64,000 nt of DNA, taken from positions 62,001 to 126,000 of the forward strand of contig NZ_CAJTLL010000005.1 of the NCBI RefSeq assembly GCF_910577135.1, given 5' to 3'. The notes under the pieces are model-generated. The model was not told where the DNA came from. It was given only the letters and a program-made list of their open reading frames with translations, and did not search any database. Each line of letters starts with the position of its first letter. Within the stretch, counting starts at the first letter, position 1. The stretch comes from an uncultured Helicobacter sp. GTDB lineage: Bacteria > Campylobacterota > Campylobacteria > Campylobacterales > Helicobacteraceae. Made by a program: the position numbers and the translations under genes. Positions 8,923-16,325 of the stretch are shown here, piece by piece.

Positions 8923-9936
8923 ATGTCGGCTCATATTTATAATGAAATCAAGGATTTGCTCCATAAGCTCGATGGGCTTTTGGTAGCGCATTATTATCAA
9001 AAAGATGAGATTGTAGCCCTAGCAGATTTATGCGGTGATAGCCTAGAGCTATCGCGTAAGGCAAGTATGAGTGAAAAGCCCCTTATTGTATTTTGCGGTG
9101 TGGCTTTTATGGGGCAGAGTGTAAAAGTCCTAGCTCCGCAAAAACGCGTCATAATGCCCCGTTTAGCGTGCTGCTCAATGGCAAGAATGATAGATAGCGA
9201 TTATTATGATGAGAGTATTAAAACCTTAGAATCTTATGGCATAGACAAAGATTCTATCTTTCCTATTACCTATATCAACTCAAATGCCGATGTCAAGGCG
9301 AAAGTCGCGCAAATGGGTGGGCTTGTCTGCACGAGTGCGAATGCGCAAAAGATTTTTGACTTCGCCTTGCAAAAGGGCAAAAAAATCTTTTTTCTGCCCG
9401 ATAGATGTTTAGGAGAGAATCTCGCTCGGGCAAGTGGCAAAAGCTCTGCCTTACTTGGCAGGGATAGCCAAGAGCAGATGAGGGAAGCACAAGTGATTTG
9501 CTATGATGGATTCTGCTCTGTGCATCAGCTTTTCACGCCCGATGATGTGCGATTCTACCGCAATAAGTTTGCAGATATTAAAATCGCCCTTCACCCTGAA
9601 TGCGACCCTAGTGTCGTAGAAATGGCGGATTTTGTAGGCTCGACTAGTCAAATTATCAAATATGTCCAAGATTTGCCACTAGAGCAGAGAGTAGCCGTAG
9701 GGACGGAGTTTAACCTCGTTAATCGTCTGCGCCCTAAATATAATGGCAAACAAACAACCTTTGTGCTAAGTGCGAGTAAGCCCCAATGCCCTACGATGAA
9801 TGAAACCACCTTAGAGGACATACGCGATGTGCTTTTAGCCTATGAGGATAAAAAGCCTATAAATGAGGTGTTTTTAGACAATGAGATTCAAAAATGGGCA
9901 AAAATCGCCCTAGATAGAATGCTAGAGCTATCATAG
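8923..9936 (+). CDS. nadA: Quinolinate synthase, 337 aa
   Basis: An iron-sulfur enzyme that condenses iminoaspartate with dihydroxyacetone phosphate to quinolinate. Family signatures are [25 protein letters not shown], the [13 protein letters not shown] segment, [16 protein letters not shown] and [12 protein letters not shown]. These hold the cysteines expected to bind the 4Fe-4S cluster. It provides the substrate of NadC, encoded 5.7 kb upstream. Confidence 0.96.
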   Translation: MSAHIYNEIKDLLHKLDGLLVAHYYQKDEIVALADLCGDSLELSRKASMSEKPLIVFCGVAFMGQSVKVLAPQKRVIMPRLACCSMARMIDSDYYDESIKTLESYGIDKDSIFPITYINSNADVKAKVAQMGGLVCTSANAQKIFDFALQKGKKIFFLPDRCLGENLARASGKSSALLGRDSQEQMREAQVICYDGFCSVHQLFTPDDVRFYRNKFADIKIALHPECDPSVVEMADFVGSTSQIIKYVQDLPLEQRVAVGTEFNLVNRLRPKYNGKQTTFVLSASKPQCPTMNETTLEDIRDVLLAYEDKKPINEVFLDNEIQKWAKIALDRMLELS

Positions 9937-10408
9937 GGCAGTGGCATTATTTTAACCCTTCTTTTATGGAGATTGCTTTAAATTTCTTTGCATAAGAGGT
10001 TATTTCTTTTCTCTCCTTGGTAGAATCTGCTTTTGCACCCCTTCAAAAGCAGGGTTTTATTCGTTTCCCACTCAATTCTTTTTTCTTTTTTTGTGGATTT
10101 GGCTCCTACTCATTCCCCCTCTCTCGCGGAAAATTACTTTATCTCTCACCCTTTTTTTGCGGAAGGTGAGCTCATCTCTTATCCCCCCCCCCCCTTTTTT
10201 TTTGGCGGTGGTAAGTATTGCAGGGGGTTAGGGGGAGGGCAAAGTTTCTATATATTATAAAAAGCCTAAAGTTAGAAAATACTTTACTTTTTGTAACTTT
10301 AATATACAAATTCGTTTTTTTAATCATAATATTAGGAATTATTACTAATAATGTAATCATTTCCTTTGAAACATCAAGGTGAAACAAAATTTTTTTAGGA
10401 GGTCTGTT
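9937..10408. other. Intergenic region with C/T tract, no convincing gene
   Basis: This is 472 bases between nadA and the small secreted peptide gene. A 75-residue frame at 10033 is Phe/Ser/Pro rich, runs through the C/T tract and has no ribosome site, so it is not called. A short inverted repeat (CTCACC with GGTGAG) flanks a T7 run at about 10145-10171, next to the C12T9 tract. Confidence 0.6.
10183..10203. repeat. Homopolymer tract C12T9
   Basis: Twelve C followed by nine T, almost identical to the tract at 1453-1474. Both are followed by a G-rich stretch. It lies about 205 bases upstream of the peptide gene at 10409. Confidence 0.9.
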
Positions 10409-10675
10409 ATGAGACAGATTTGTGCTTTATTGTTGGTGTCAGTTTTATTTGGAGCGACTAGCCTAGCGGCTGTTGAGGGTATAGCTTCCAACGCAGGGGA
10501 ATTGCAAAAAAGTGAAAAAGCTTTGCTTTTTGGTGATAATGTGCAAAATCTCAATGTAGAGACTTTGAGCGAAAAAGAAATGCAAGAAACTCAAGGTGAG
10601 TTTTGGGGTGGATTAACCGCTGGACTTATCGTTTTAGCAGTAGAAAAAATCGGCGATAAAAATGGGTGGTGGTAA
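10409..10675 (+). CDS. Small secreted peptide precursor with bacteriocin-like leader motif, 88 aa
   Basis: The ATG at 10409 is chosen over one 30 bases upstream because AGGAGG lies 6 bases before it. The protein has a clear Sec signal peptide (MRQICALLLVSVLFGATSLA). At residues 57-67 it has LSEKEMQETQG, which resembles the leaders of double-glycine class II bacteriocins (LSxxELxxIxGG). A hydrophobic Gly-rich stretch (FWGGLTAGLIVLAVEK) and a C-terminal NGWW follow. The combination of Sec signal and such a leader motif is unusual. No immunity or peptidase-transporter gene lies next to it; the next gene encodes a beta-barrel-like protein. A toxin role is only a hypothesis. Confidence 0.7.
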   Translation: MRQICALLLVSVLFGATSLAAVEGIASNAGELQKSEKALLFGDNVQNLNVETLSEKEMQETQGEFWGGLTAGLIVLAVEKIGDKNGWW

Positions 10676-10710
10676 AAACCACCCCACCTATATAAAAAGG
10701 AGGGTATCTT

Positions 10711-11346
10711 ATGTTTGCTTTCAAATCAAAATCTTTGTTTTCTTTGGGAATCTTAGCATTACTCCCTTGCCTTATCTTTGCCACGGACTGCACTGATTCA
10801 AATTGCAAAAACTTCCGCATAGGGCTTGGAGGAGCCTATCATAATCTAGATTCTAAAGATGCGCAAATAAGCAGTGTAGGAGGATATCTCGCCTTTAGTG
10901 CACGTGGCACTCTTAAGAACCGTCTTGCTTCCGAACTTGGTGGCAAAGTAGGGTTAGGCAGTGCTACAGCCTCTGGAGCTTACTTTGAATCTGATCTATA
11001 CAGCAAAAGTAATCTTTCGCTATTCACTGATTTTTATTTTAAGATTGGGGTGAATATCGCAAGTGCAAAAATGCCTTTATTTATCAATGCTGTTTATGGC
11101 TGGGATAATTTCTCTACAAATCTAAAAAGCAAGGGAATAGGGCTTTCCCGTCATTTTGCTGGAGGAGAGTTAGAGGGCTTCCTTCCTATGGGCGACACTT
11201 CAAGTATAGAATATCTCGCGGGATTTTATACCTTTTTAAATGGCGATTATGTATTTGCTAATACCAATACTGCCTCAAAGCTACGAGGGACAAACTTTAT
11301 GGCAAAAGTCAGCGTGGGCTACACAAAGGATATTAATCCGCAATAG
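10711..11346 (+). CDS. Predicted outer-membrane beta-barrel protein, 211 aa
   Basis: The signal peptide is obvious (about residues 1-26, ending LIFATD). The rest alternates polar and hydrophobic residues with many Gly, Ser and aromatic positions, as in small outer-membrane barrels, for example FRIGLGGAYHNLDSK and FMAKVSVGYTKDI. A strong AGGAGG site precedes the ATG. The end (INPQ) lacks the usual terminal aromatic residue, so the last strand may be lost by a stop or frameshift. It lies 35 bases after the small peptide gene and may be co-transcribed with it. Confidence 0.72.
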   Translation: MFAFKSKSLFSLGILALLPCLIFATDCTDSNCKNFRIGLGGAYHNLDSKDAQISSVGGYLAFSARGTLKNRLASELGGKVGLGSATASGAYFESDLYSKSNLSLFTDFYFKIGVNIASAKMPLFINAVYGWDNFSTNLKSKGIGLSRHFAGGELEGFLPMGDTSSIEYLAGFYTFLNGDYVFANTNTASKLRGTNFMAKVSVGYTKDINPQ

Positions 11347-11492
11347 GTATGCTAGAATTTGGAATCTCCCTTTAGCGTTGCCATTAAGGCACAAAATCGC
11401 TAGGCAAGTTTTGGCGATTGTGCCTGATGGGCGATACTTCACAAATGGCTAAACTCGCGCAAAGTAGAGTAGGATAGAGTAGGCAAAACAAA

Positions 11493-11786
11493 TTATAAAA
11501 TAAACCATAGACTGATTATTAAAAGTAAGCCTAACAGAAGTGCCATTACCTCACTATCTGTAATTTTTTTTCTTTTATGTTTCTTTCTCTTGTAAAAAAT
11601 GCCTTTTATTTCTGTACCTTTACTATCTACTTTAATGATTCCGTAGATATTTTTCTCCAATTTTTTATTCCTAAGTGCCCTTTTAGCTGCATTTTGAGCC
11701 TCTTTTACACTATTGAATGGAGAGCGGTTTATGATTTTTTTATTATTCGTGTTTGGGTCTATTTCTGCTAGGTAAATATTTTTCAT
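11493..11786 (-). CDS. Hypothetical basic protein with C-terminal membrane segment, 97 aa
   Basis: I do not recognise it. The first 60 residues are polar with a YLAEIDPNT start. A Lys/Arg-rich patch (YKRKKHKRKK) precedes a C-terminal hydrophobic helix (VMALLLGLLLIISLWFIL), so it is probably a tail-anchored inner-membrane protein. The ribosome site is weak. Composition and position support a real gene, but only moderately. Confidence 0.5.
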   Translation of the reverse strand: MKNIYLAEIDPNTNNKKIINRSPFNSVKEAQNAAKRALRNKKLEKNIYGIIKVDSKGTEIKGIFYKRKKHKRKKITDSEVMALLLGLLLIISLWFIL

Positions 11787-11837
11787 TATTGCATTCTTTT
11801 TGATTTGGTTTTGCTTAAATTAAGGAAATTTAAAATT

Positions 11838-12407
11838 TTAGAGATATGCTTTTAAAAGAGGTAATTGCAATTCCTCGTAGAGTTCCTTTGCCTTTGCTTT
11901 GCCACATAGCTCCTCGACAATGCTAAGGGCAAATACCCCAGCCGTAGCCGGAGCTGCTGATGTGATAATATTGCCATTTTTTACAACAGCTTTTGTGTTT
12001 TTTGTCTTACCTTGCATATTGATTTCGCTCTCACAGCCCGGATAACAAGTAAAATCCCCTTCAAGCACCCCAGCCTTATCAAGCACGATAGGGGAAGCGC
12101 AAATAGCAGCTATGAGCTTTTGCTCTTGCTTGAAAGTGGTAAGCCAGAGCTTGATAAGCTCATTACTAGCGAGATTCTGCATACCATTATAGCCTCCAGC
12201 TAAAGCAATTGCGTCAAAATCCTCCATATCAAGCTCGGGTAGGACAGAATCTGCTTCTATCACAATATGATGTGCTCCAAGTATGCGTTTATGAGAATCT
12301 AAACTTGCCATCACTACACGCACTCCAGCTCGACGCAAAATATCGACTATACTTACAAGTTCTATCTCCTCAAATCCCCTTGCAACAGGCACTAAAACAT
12401 TTTTCAC
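11838..12407 (-). CDS. DJ-1/PfpI family protein, 189 aa
   Basis: A glutamine-amidotransferase-like fold protein. The nucleophile elbow is AICASP with C103, and the acidic partner is E14 in GFEEIE. Both are typical of the DJ-1/ThiJ/YajL branch, proposed to act in oxidative or carbonyl stress. Length is normal. It is the last chromosomal gene before the integrated element; its 5' end faces the element, separated by about 150 bases. Confidence 0.88.
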   Translation of the reverse strand: MKNVLVPVARGFEEIELVSIVDILRRAGVRVVMASLDSHKRILGAHHIVIEADSVLPELDMEDFDAIALAGGYNGMQNLASNELIKLWLTTFKQEQKLIAAICASPIVLDKAGVLEGDFTCYPGCESEINMQGKTKNTKAVVKNGNIITSAAPATAGVFALSIVEELCGKAKAKELYEELQLPLLKAYL

Positions 12408-12556
12408 TTAAACACTCCTTGATGTGATTTTGTCCTTATTAAAAAACGCACAGATTCTAACATTTTTTAATGTAAGAACAGATTAGACTTAATAGATATT
12501 TTTTGATTTTGGTAAATTTTATATGCAAATGCAGTAGAAAGTAGGGCTAGTGCCTT

Positions 12557-12772
12557 TTATATAAAAGTTTGAAAAGTATAGTTTTCAGTAGAAGTTGTTT
12601 CAGTCTTTATTGCTTTAAGTGTAAATCTTTTGTGTAGTCTTAGTGCAGCCGAGGCGGTGCAAATGCCACGTAAGGTATCGATTTTAAGCATTTGTGTGTC
12701 GATTTTGTCTAAAAAGAGATGTTCATAACTTGACTTTAGAGCTTCAAAATCATATAATGCGCCCTGAAACAT
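12557..12772 (-). pseudogene. 5' part of the prophage rep gene, cut by integration (71 aa frame)
   Basis: An AAAGGA ribosome site precedes the ATG at 12772. The frame runs through the attachment core in the frame reading ENYTF and then ends four codons later in chromosomal DNA. The 3' part of rep at 22224-22843 reads through the other copy of the core in the same frame (also ENYTF). Joining the two at the core gives one continuous protein of about 272 residues, except for the A7 shift noted there. I infer that this piece is the N-terminus of the replication initiator and is inactive while the element is integrated. Confidence 0.78.
12565..12592. other. Left attachment site (dif-like)
   Basis: The inverted arms TGAAAA and TTTTCA surround the centre GTATAG (12576-12581). 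The left arm AAGTTTGAAAA belongs to the chromosome, and the right arm TTTTCAGTAGA belongs to the element and to the rep frame. The core is shared with 22827-22841. Arms of 11 bp around a 6-bp centre are the architecture of Xer/dif sites. Confidence 0.85.
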
Positions 12773-12812
12773 TGCTAATTCCTTTGTCTTTGTTTCCTGA
12801 TTTTTACCTACC

Positions 12813-12842
12813 CCTTGCAGGTTTTAACTTGCAAGGTTTTTT
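12813..12842 (+). terminator. Strong hairpin with T-run, upstream of the rep 5' part
   Basis: CCTTGCA and TGCAAGG pair as a 7-bp outer stem; a GTT/AAC inner stem brings it to about 11 bp with a two-base loop. Six T follow on the + strand. Read as RNA from the + strand it is a rho-independent terminator, although all genes around are on the minus strand. Its place just before the rep start also makes it a candidate part of the replication origin. Confidence 0.6.
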
Positions 12843-12879
12843 ATGCCTTGAATCTTACATTAAAAAACTTAAAAACCTT

Positions 12880-13170
12880 TTAAACCAAAAAAACCCCTAG
12901 TTTATCTCTTAGTTGCTGTGCCTGTGCGTTGTATTTGTTTGTCTGGGCTGGAGCCTGTGGGTAAGTAATGTGAGTAGTGTATGTGTAATACTTGCTTACT
13001 TTAATGCCCAAAAAGCGCCGCCAGTGCGTATGCTGCACCGAGTGTTTTATGTTGATTCTACTTTTCCATAGGTTGTAACTACTCATAGCCGCGTTATACG
13101 CTCTTATGTCTTTATCAATGTCAATCACCATTAAGAAAAAGCCAAAGTCGGGCGTGTGTGCGGTTTGCAT
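12880..13170 (-). CDS. Hypothetical prophage protein, 96 aa
   Basis: I do not recognise it. It is polar and rich in Tyr, Thr and His (YYTYTTHITYPQAPAQTNKY), with no signal or membrane segment. It starts 1 base after the stop of the holin-like gene, so it is the last gene of the late operon. It could be a lysis accessory or host-range protein, but nothing in the sequence shows this. Confidence 0.6.
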   Translation of the reverse strand: MQTAHTPDFGFFLMVIDIDKDIRAYNAAMSSYNLWKSRINIKHSVQHTHWRRFLGIKVSKYYTYTTHITYPQAPAQTNKYNAQAQQLRDKLGVFLV

Positions 13171-13171
13171 T

Positions 13172-13564
13172 CTATTTCTTTACTAGCTTAAAAATTTCTG
13201 CCGTTTTTTCAAACGTCTTGCCACCAAAGTAGAATCCATAAATAAGCATAGCGATAGTAGAGTATAAGTCCATTATGTGCAGTGGCACTTTATTAATGAA
13301 TGGTAGCACTATCACTATAACGGTATAGATAAGCATTATAATAGCTCGTATGTGGCGGTTAAGCCAAGAGCCGCTCTCTAAGTCTTTTTGATACCTTAGC
13401 GTGGCTTCACTCATTACCGCCTTGTCAAACTCTACCTCTAGTAAGGCAAATTCCTTTGTAATCTCACCCCTTATCATCTCTCGCTCGCTATCGCTAGGGA
13501 TTTTGCTTATTGCCCGCTCGGCGGTTTTAAAGATATTTCGAAATACTGATAATGCGCTACTCAT
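13172..13564 (-). CDS. Holin-like protein, 130 aa
   Basis: An N-terminal helical amphipathic region of about 60 residues is followed by SGSWLNRHIRAIIMLIYTV and two hydrophobic helices (about residues 72-87 and 95-115). A Trp-Arg pair entering a membrane hairpin is typical of the GTA/phage holin families. It sits immediately downstream of the lysozyme-like gene, as lysis genes usually do. It probably permeabilises the inner membrane at lysis. GGGGGCATAA precedes the ATG. Confidence 0.68.
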   Translation of the reverse strand: MSSALSVFRNIFKTAERAISKIPSDSEREMIRGEITKEFALLEVEFDKAVMSEATLRYQKDLESGSWLNRHIRAIIMLIYTVIVIVLPFINKVPLHIMDLYSTIAMLIYGFYFGGKTFEKTAEIFKLVKK

Positions 13565-13628
13565 TTATGCCCCCTTTTCTTTCTTTTGCGTGGGATATTT
13601 CGCATATACCCCCTGACACAATAGCCCT

Positions 13629-13790
13629 TTACCTTAACTCTACCCTTTTTATTAAGGGCTTTTTTAGCACTTTTTTACGCGCGTTGCGTTGCGCTTGTGC
13701 TTTCTTTGTATTCCTTACATTTTGCGCGTATTCCCGCGCCCTTTCGTGTTCCCCAAATAAAGCTAAAAACTCTTTTTCCCAATCTTGCAT
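13629..13790 (-). CDS. Small basic prophage protein, 53 aa
   Basis: Its ATG follows directly on the stop of the lysozyme-like gene. It starts MQDWEKEFLALFGEHERARE and ends in a strongly basic helix (NARKKVLKKPLIKRVELR). No family is recognised. It could be nucleic-acid binding or a membrane-surface helper of lysis. The tight spacing supports a real gene. Confidence 0.6.
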   Translation of the reverse strand: MQDWEKEFLALFGEHERAREYAQNVRNTKKAQAQRNARKKVLKKPLIKRVELR

Positions 13791-14495
13791 TTATACACCT
13801 TTACGCACGGCTTTGTATGCCATATAGATTAAAGCCACCTTCCACGCTAAAGCGAGAATCGCCCCTGTGGTAAAGACTATCCCCGCGCCCTTAAAAATCA
13901 TCTTTACGTCCTCTTTAGCTGCCCTTATGGGATTTTTGTATTCCACTATGCTGTTAAAAGCATACTTGCTTATACCTACGATGCTTAAGGCAAAGCCTTG
14001 CAAAGAGGGCATAGAATCAAACATTCTTACTAGCGCGTTTTGATTAAGTAGCTCGGCTTTAACCTGCTCCCACGATTTCCCCGCGTATCTTGGTGCGTTT
14101 GAGATATTTATCACGTCTGCTTCGCTTAATACGCGTTCATCGCTTAACGCCTCGCCCCCAGCTGTCTTTAACGCCTCACTTAGTTTGAATATTCCTAAGC
14201 TTGTAGTTAAAGACAAGAGACGAATTTTATTTAATTGCCCTTTAGATTCTGCCACTAGTAGGGCTTGCTTCATTCCTATAGAGTCAAACTGAAACGCCCC
14301 GTATCCAAACCCGCGCTTATTGTTGTAAATCGCCCTGCCATAGTTAGATTCTGTAATGGCTGTCTCTCTTAGCATAGCCCTTAAGTTATCTACATTTGCC
14401 CCCATAGCGAAGTTTTGCACCGCGTATTCTATGGCGGCGGTGAGCTCCGCGTCGCTATTAATACCGTAGCATTTAAATCTATCACTTTGACTCAT
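13791..14495 (-). CDS. Lysozyme-like virion muralytic enzyme with C-terminal membrane helix, 234 aa
   Basis: Likely cuts peptidoglycan during entry or release. The segment TAITESNYGRAI with a catalytic-type Glu, followed by RGFGYGAFQFDSIGMKQAL, has the ESxxG...GxGxxQ pattern of lysozyme-fold transglycosylases. Near the C-terminus a hydrophobic helix (GAGIVFTTGAILALAWKVALIYMAY) anchors it in a membrane, as for muralytic proteins of membrane-containing phages. I choose the ATG at 14495 because AGGAGG lies 7 bases before it. The frame is open to a GTG at 14564, which would add a 23-residue hydrophobic N-terminus; that stretch may instead be a separate membrane peptide. Confidence 0.72.
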   Translation of the reverse strand: MSQSDRFKCYGINSDAELTAAIEYAVQNFAMGANVDNLRAMLRETAITESNYGRAIYNNKRGFGYGAFQFDSIGMKQALLVAESKGQLNKIRLLSLTTSLGIFKLSEALKTAGGEALSDERVLSEADVINISNAPRYAGKSWEQVKAELLNQNALVRMFDSMPSLQGFALSIVGISKYAFNSIVEYKNPIRAAKEDVKMIFKGAGIVFTTGAILALAWKVALIYMAYKAVRKGV

Positions 14496-14567
14496 AATCA
14501 CACCTCCTGTAAATCCTAAAATTAAACATATTCCAAACATTCCAAATACCACAAAAAGCCCCACGTC

Positions 14568-14930
14568 TTAGCTCTCATAGATGATAAAGTCGGCTTGCGC
14601 TAGCCAATGCGTGCTTGAGCTTACATTTCTTCTTGTCATAAACCATATTATTAAGCCTGTATTTTCCTCTCTATCCCTGCTTATCAAATTATCCAAGATA
14701 AAATCACCGCTAAACTCTAGCGTTTCGTTTGAATCCTTAAAAGTGGCAAGGTTGTTATAGTTCGCCCCGTAAGCCGTGCCTAGGCTATAACCGCCCCTAT
14801 GTAAATAGGCGGTAAACTGGTAAAAGTCCCCTGATAAAAATTGCCCCCAGTGGAGGCTATGCGCACTTTTGCCGCCCCGCCTTTGGAATCTTGCAAGTTG
14901 GTTATATGCCCTCTGTCCATAGATAGACAT
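14568..14930 (-). CDS. Hypothetical prophage structural protein, 120 aa
   Basis: No signal peptide or membrane helix. It is rich in aromatics, Gly and Ser (LHWGQFLSGDFYQFTAYLHRGGYSLG), consistent with a beta-sheet virion protein such as a vertex or spike component. The start overlaps the previous gene by 29 bases. Assignment to the virion rests on position between membrane-protein genes and the lysozyme-like gene. Confidence 0.6.
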   Translation of the reverse strand: MSIYGQRAYNQLARFQRRGGKSAHSLHWGQFLSGDFYQFTAYLHRGGYSLGTAYGANYNNLATFKDSNETLEFSGDFILDNLISRDREENTGLIIWFMTRRNVSSSTHWLAQADFIIYES

Positions 14931-15201
14931 TTTGCACTTGTGCGGGCACGCCCTCGCGGGTATATACGTCTGTAATTCTAAAGCCCGTATTGCGATTATC
15001 TACCAAAAAGGCGTCCTTACGCTCGGGATTGAGTGAGATATACACCTTTACATCCACGGGGTAGTCAAGGAGCAAAAAATACGCGCACGCCCCTAAATTG
15101 ACTTGATTATATTCCCTATCGCAAGGCAATTCTAAACTTTGCAATGGATTTTGTTGCTTTGCAAAGCTTGTATTTTGTTTGCTAAAAAGTAAGTTACTCA
15201 T
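14902..15201 (-). CDS. Hypothetical prophage protein, 99 aa
   Basis: A soluble, beta-rich protein (VKVYISLNPERKDAFLVDNRNTGFRITDVY) without membrane segments. A GGGGCGTAA ribosome site precedes the ATG, which overlaps the stop of the upstream gene. Together with the next gene it may form a spike or penton-like pair. No family recognised. Confidence 0.6.
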   Translation of the reverse strand: MSNLLFSKQNTSFAKQQNPLQSLELPCDREYNQVNLGACAYFLLLDYPVDVKVYISLNPERKDAFLVDNRNTGFRITDVYTREGVPAQVQNVYLWTEGI

Positions 15202-15578
15202 TTACGCCCCTTTATTTTAAAAACTATAAGTAAAACTCCTAATAAAACACACCACATATAAGGCGTTTTAAACATATTACTTATTTGAATGCCTAAGCTG
15301 CAGTTGCCCTTTGTGGCTTCTATAACCGCCTCTTTATTCTGTGCGGTAATCCCTAAAATCGCGCTAAAAGCATTATTTGTAATACCACTGATAGTATTTC
15401 CTATGGCGTGTAAATCCTCTCCCATAAGCCCTAATTTCGTGCTTGTATCAAGTATCGCGCCGCTTAAGTCTAGGTTTATCCCATTATCTACATAATAGGA
15501 ATTATCCCCTATTGTAGCCGCTGAGCTGCTTTGACTGCTGTCTGTTTGACTTAAGTCTAATCCAAAATTACTTGCCAT
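15198..15578 (-). CDS. Prophage protein with C-terminal membrane helix, 126 aa
   Basis: The N-terminal 95 residues are Ser/Asp/Asn rich and helical. A single hydrophobic helix (MWCVLLGVLLIVF) and a basic end (KIKGRK) follow. This N-out, tail-anchored layout recurs in three neighbouring genes and fits proteins of an internal virion membrane. GGAGGGATTCT precedes the ATG. Confidence 0.65.
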   Translation of the reverse strand: MASNFGLDLSQTDSSQSSSAATIGDNSYYVDNGINLDLSGAILDTSTKLGLMGEDLHAIGNTISGITNNAFSAILGITAQNKEAVIEATKGNCSLGIQISNMFKTPYMWCVLLGVLLIVFKIKGRK

Positions 15579-15606
15579 AGAATCCCTCCAACATTACAAA
15601 TAATGC

Positions 15607-16029
15607 CTATTTGCGCTTACCTAACATAAGCGCTGCCATTACACCGATTAAGGCTAGAGGTATTAACGGGCTTGATAAGCCGCCCCCTTGAGATATGCCC
15701 CCGCCTATGCTATCGCTCCCGCCGCTTAAGCCTGTGGAGGCACTGCCTGCGCTGCCACTCCCTCCACCTACGCTCGCACTGAATCCTAACTCATCTCTTT
15801 GTGAGGTCGTGTTTGAGTTTGTGGCGGTATTATGCGGGCTGGTAGTAGTGCTACCGCCTCCGAAACCTCCGTTTGCCTCATTATATACGCTCCCACTGCT
15901 CCCTATGTTAAAGGTATTGCCCCCGCCAAAGAGATTTGAGAGGTTGCTCCCCGTTACCGCGCCATATGACGTGTTTTGATAGAGATTAGTTGTGTTGTTT
16001 GTAGTTTTTTTGCTTGACCACCACCCCAT
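15607..16029 (-). CDS. Gly/Ser-rich prophage protein with C-terminal membrane helix, 140 aa
   Basis: Low-complexity Gly, Ser, Thr and Asn sequence fills residues 10-115 (GFGGGSTTTS, VGGGSGSAGSAS). A hydrophobic helix (SSPLIPLALIGVMAALML) and GKRK end it. The flexible Gly-rich body on a membrane anchor suggests a virion adsorption or membrane-linking protein. No family recognised; composition alone is weak evidence. Confidence 0.62.
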   Translation of the reverse strand: MGWWSSKKTTNNTTNLYQNTSYGAVTGSNLSNLFGGGNTFNIGSSGSVYNEANGGFGGGSTTTSPHNTATNSNTTSQRDELGFSASVGGGSGSAGSASTGLSGGSDSIGGGISQGGGLSSPLIPLALIGVMAALMLGKRK

Positions 16030-16035
16030 AGTGCC

Positions 16036-16266
16036 CTACTTACGATTAAAGATAAAAAGCGCCGTGCCAATAGCAAGTATGACGCCACCAATAAGCATTA
16101 GCTTTGCATTGCTTAAGTTGATTTTGTTTTGCGTCTCGGTCGCGTGCCAGTTTGCATTAGCTTGTTGCCTTGCTATGTCGTTTGCTGTCTGGTTACTTGA
16201 GTAGCTATTGTAGATATTTACGCCCTTATCTACCAAACTACCGATAGAATCAAAATTCCAATCCAT
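16036..16266 (-). CDS. Small prophage membrane protein, 76 aa
   Basis: A helical N-terminal part (Asn/Ala/Gln rich, residues 1-50) is followed by one hydrophobic helix (AKLMLIGGVILAIGTALFIF) and NRK. It is the first gene after the capsid candidate. The layout resembles minor membrane proteins of PRD1/PM2-type virions. A GGGGGATTCT site precedes the ATG. Confidence 0.63.
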   Translation of the reverse strand: MDWNFDSIGSLVDKGVNIYNSYSSNQTANDIARQQANANWHATETQNKINLSNAKLMLIGGVILAIGTALFIFNRK

Positions 16267-16325
16267 AGAATCCCCCTTATTAGATTAACCCATTTTGCAC
16301 GGCTCTGTGTTATGCCGTGTCTTTT

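Noticed and set aside
10033..10260. 75-residue plus-strand reading frame upstream of the small peptide gene
   Set aside because: Runs through the C12T9 tract, is rich in Phe, Ser and Pro, and lacks a ribosome site.
11240..11452. Frame continuing past the end of the outer-membrane protein at 11346
   Set aside because: The 70-residue frame overlaps out of phase and does not read as a beta-strand; no convincing frameshift could be placed.
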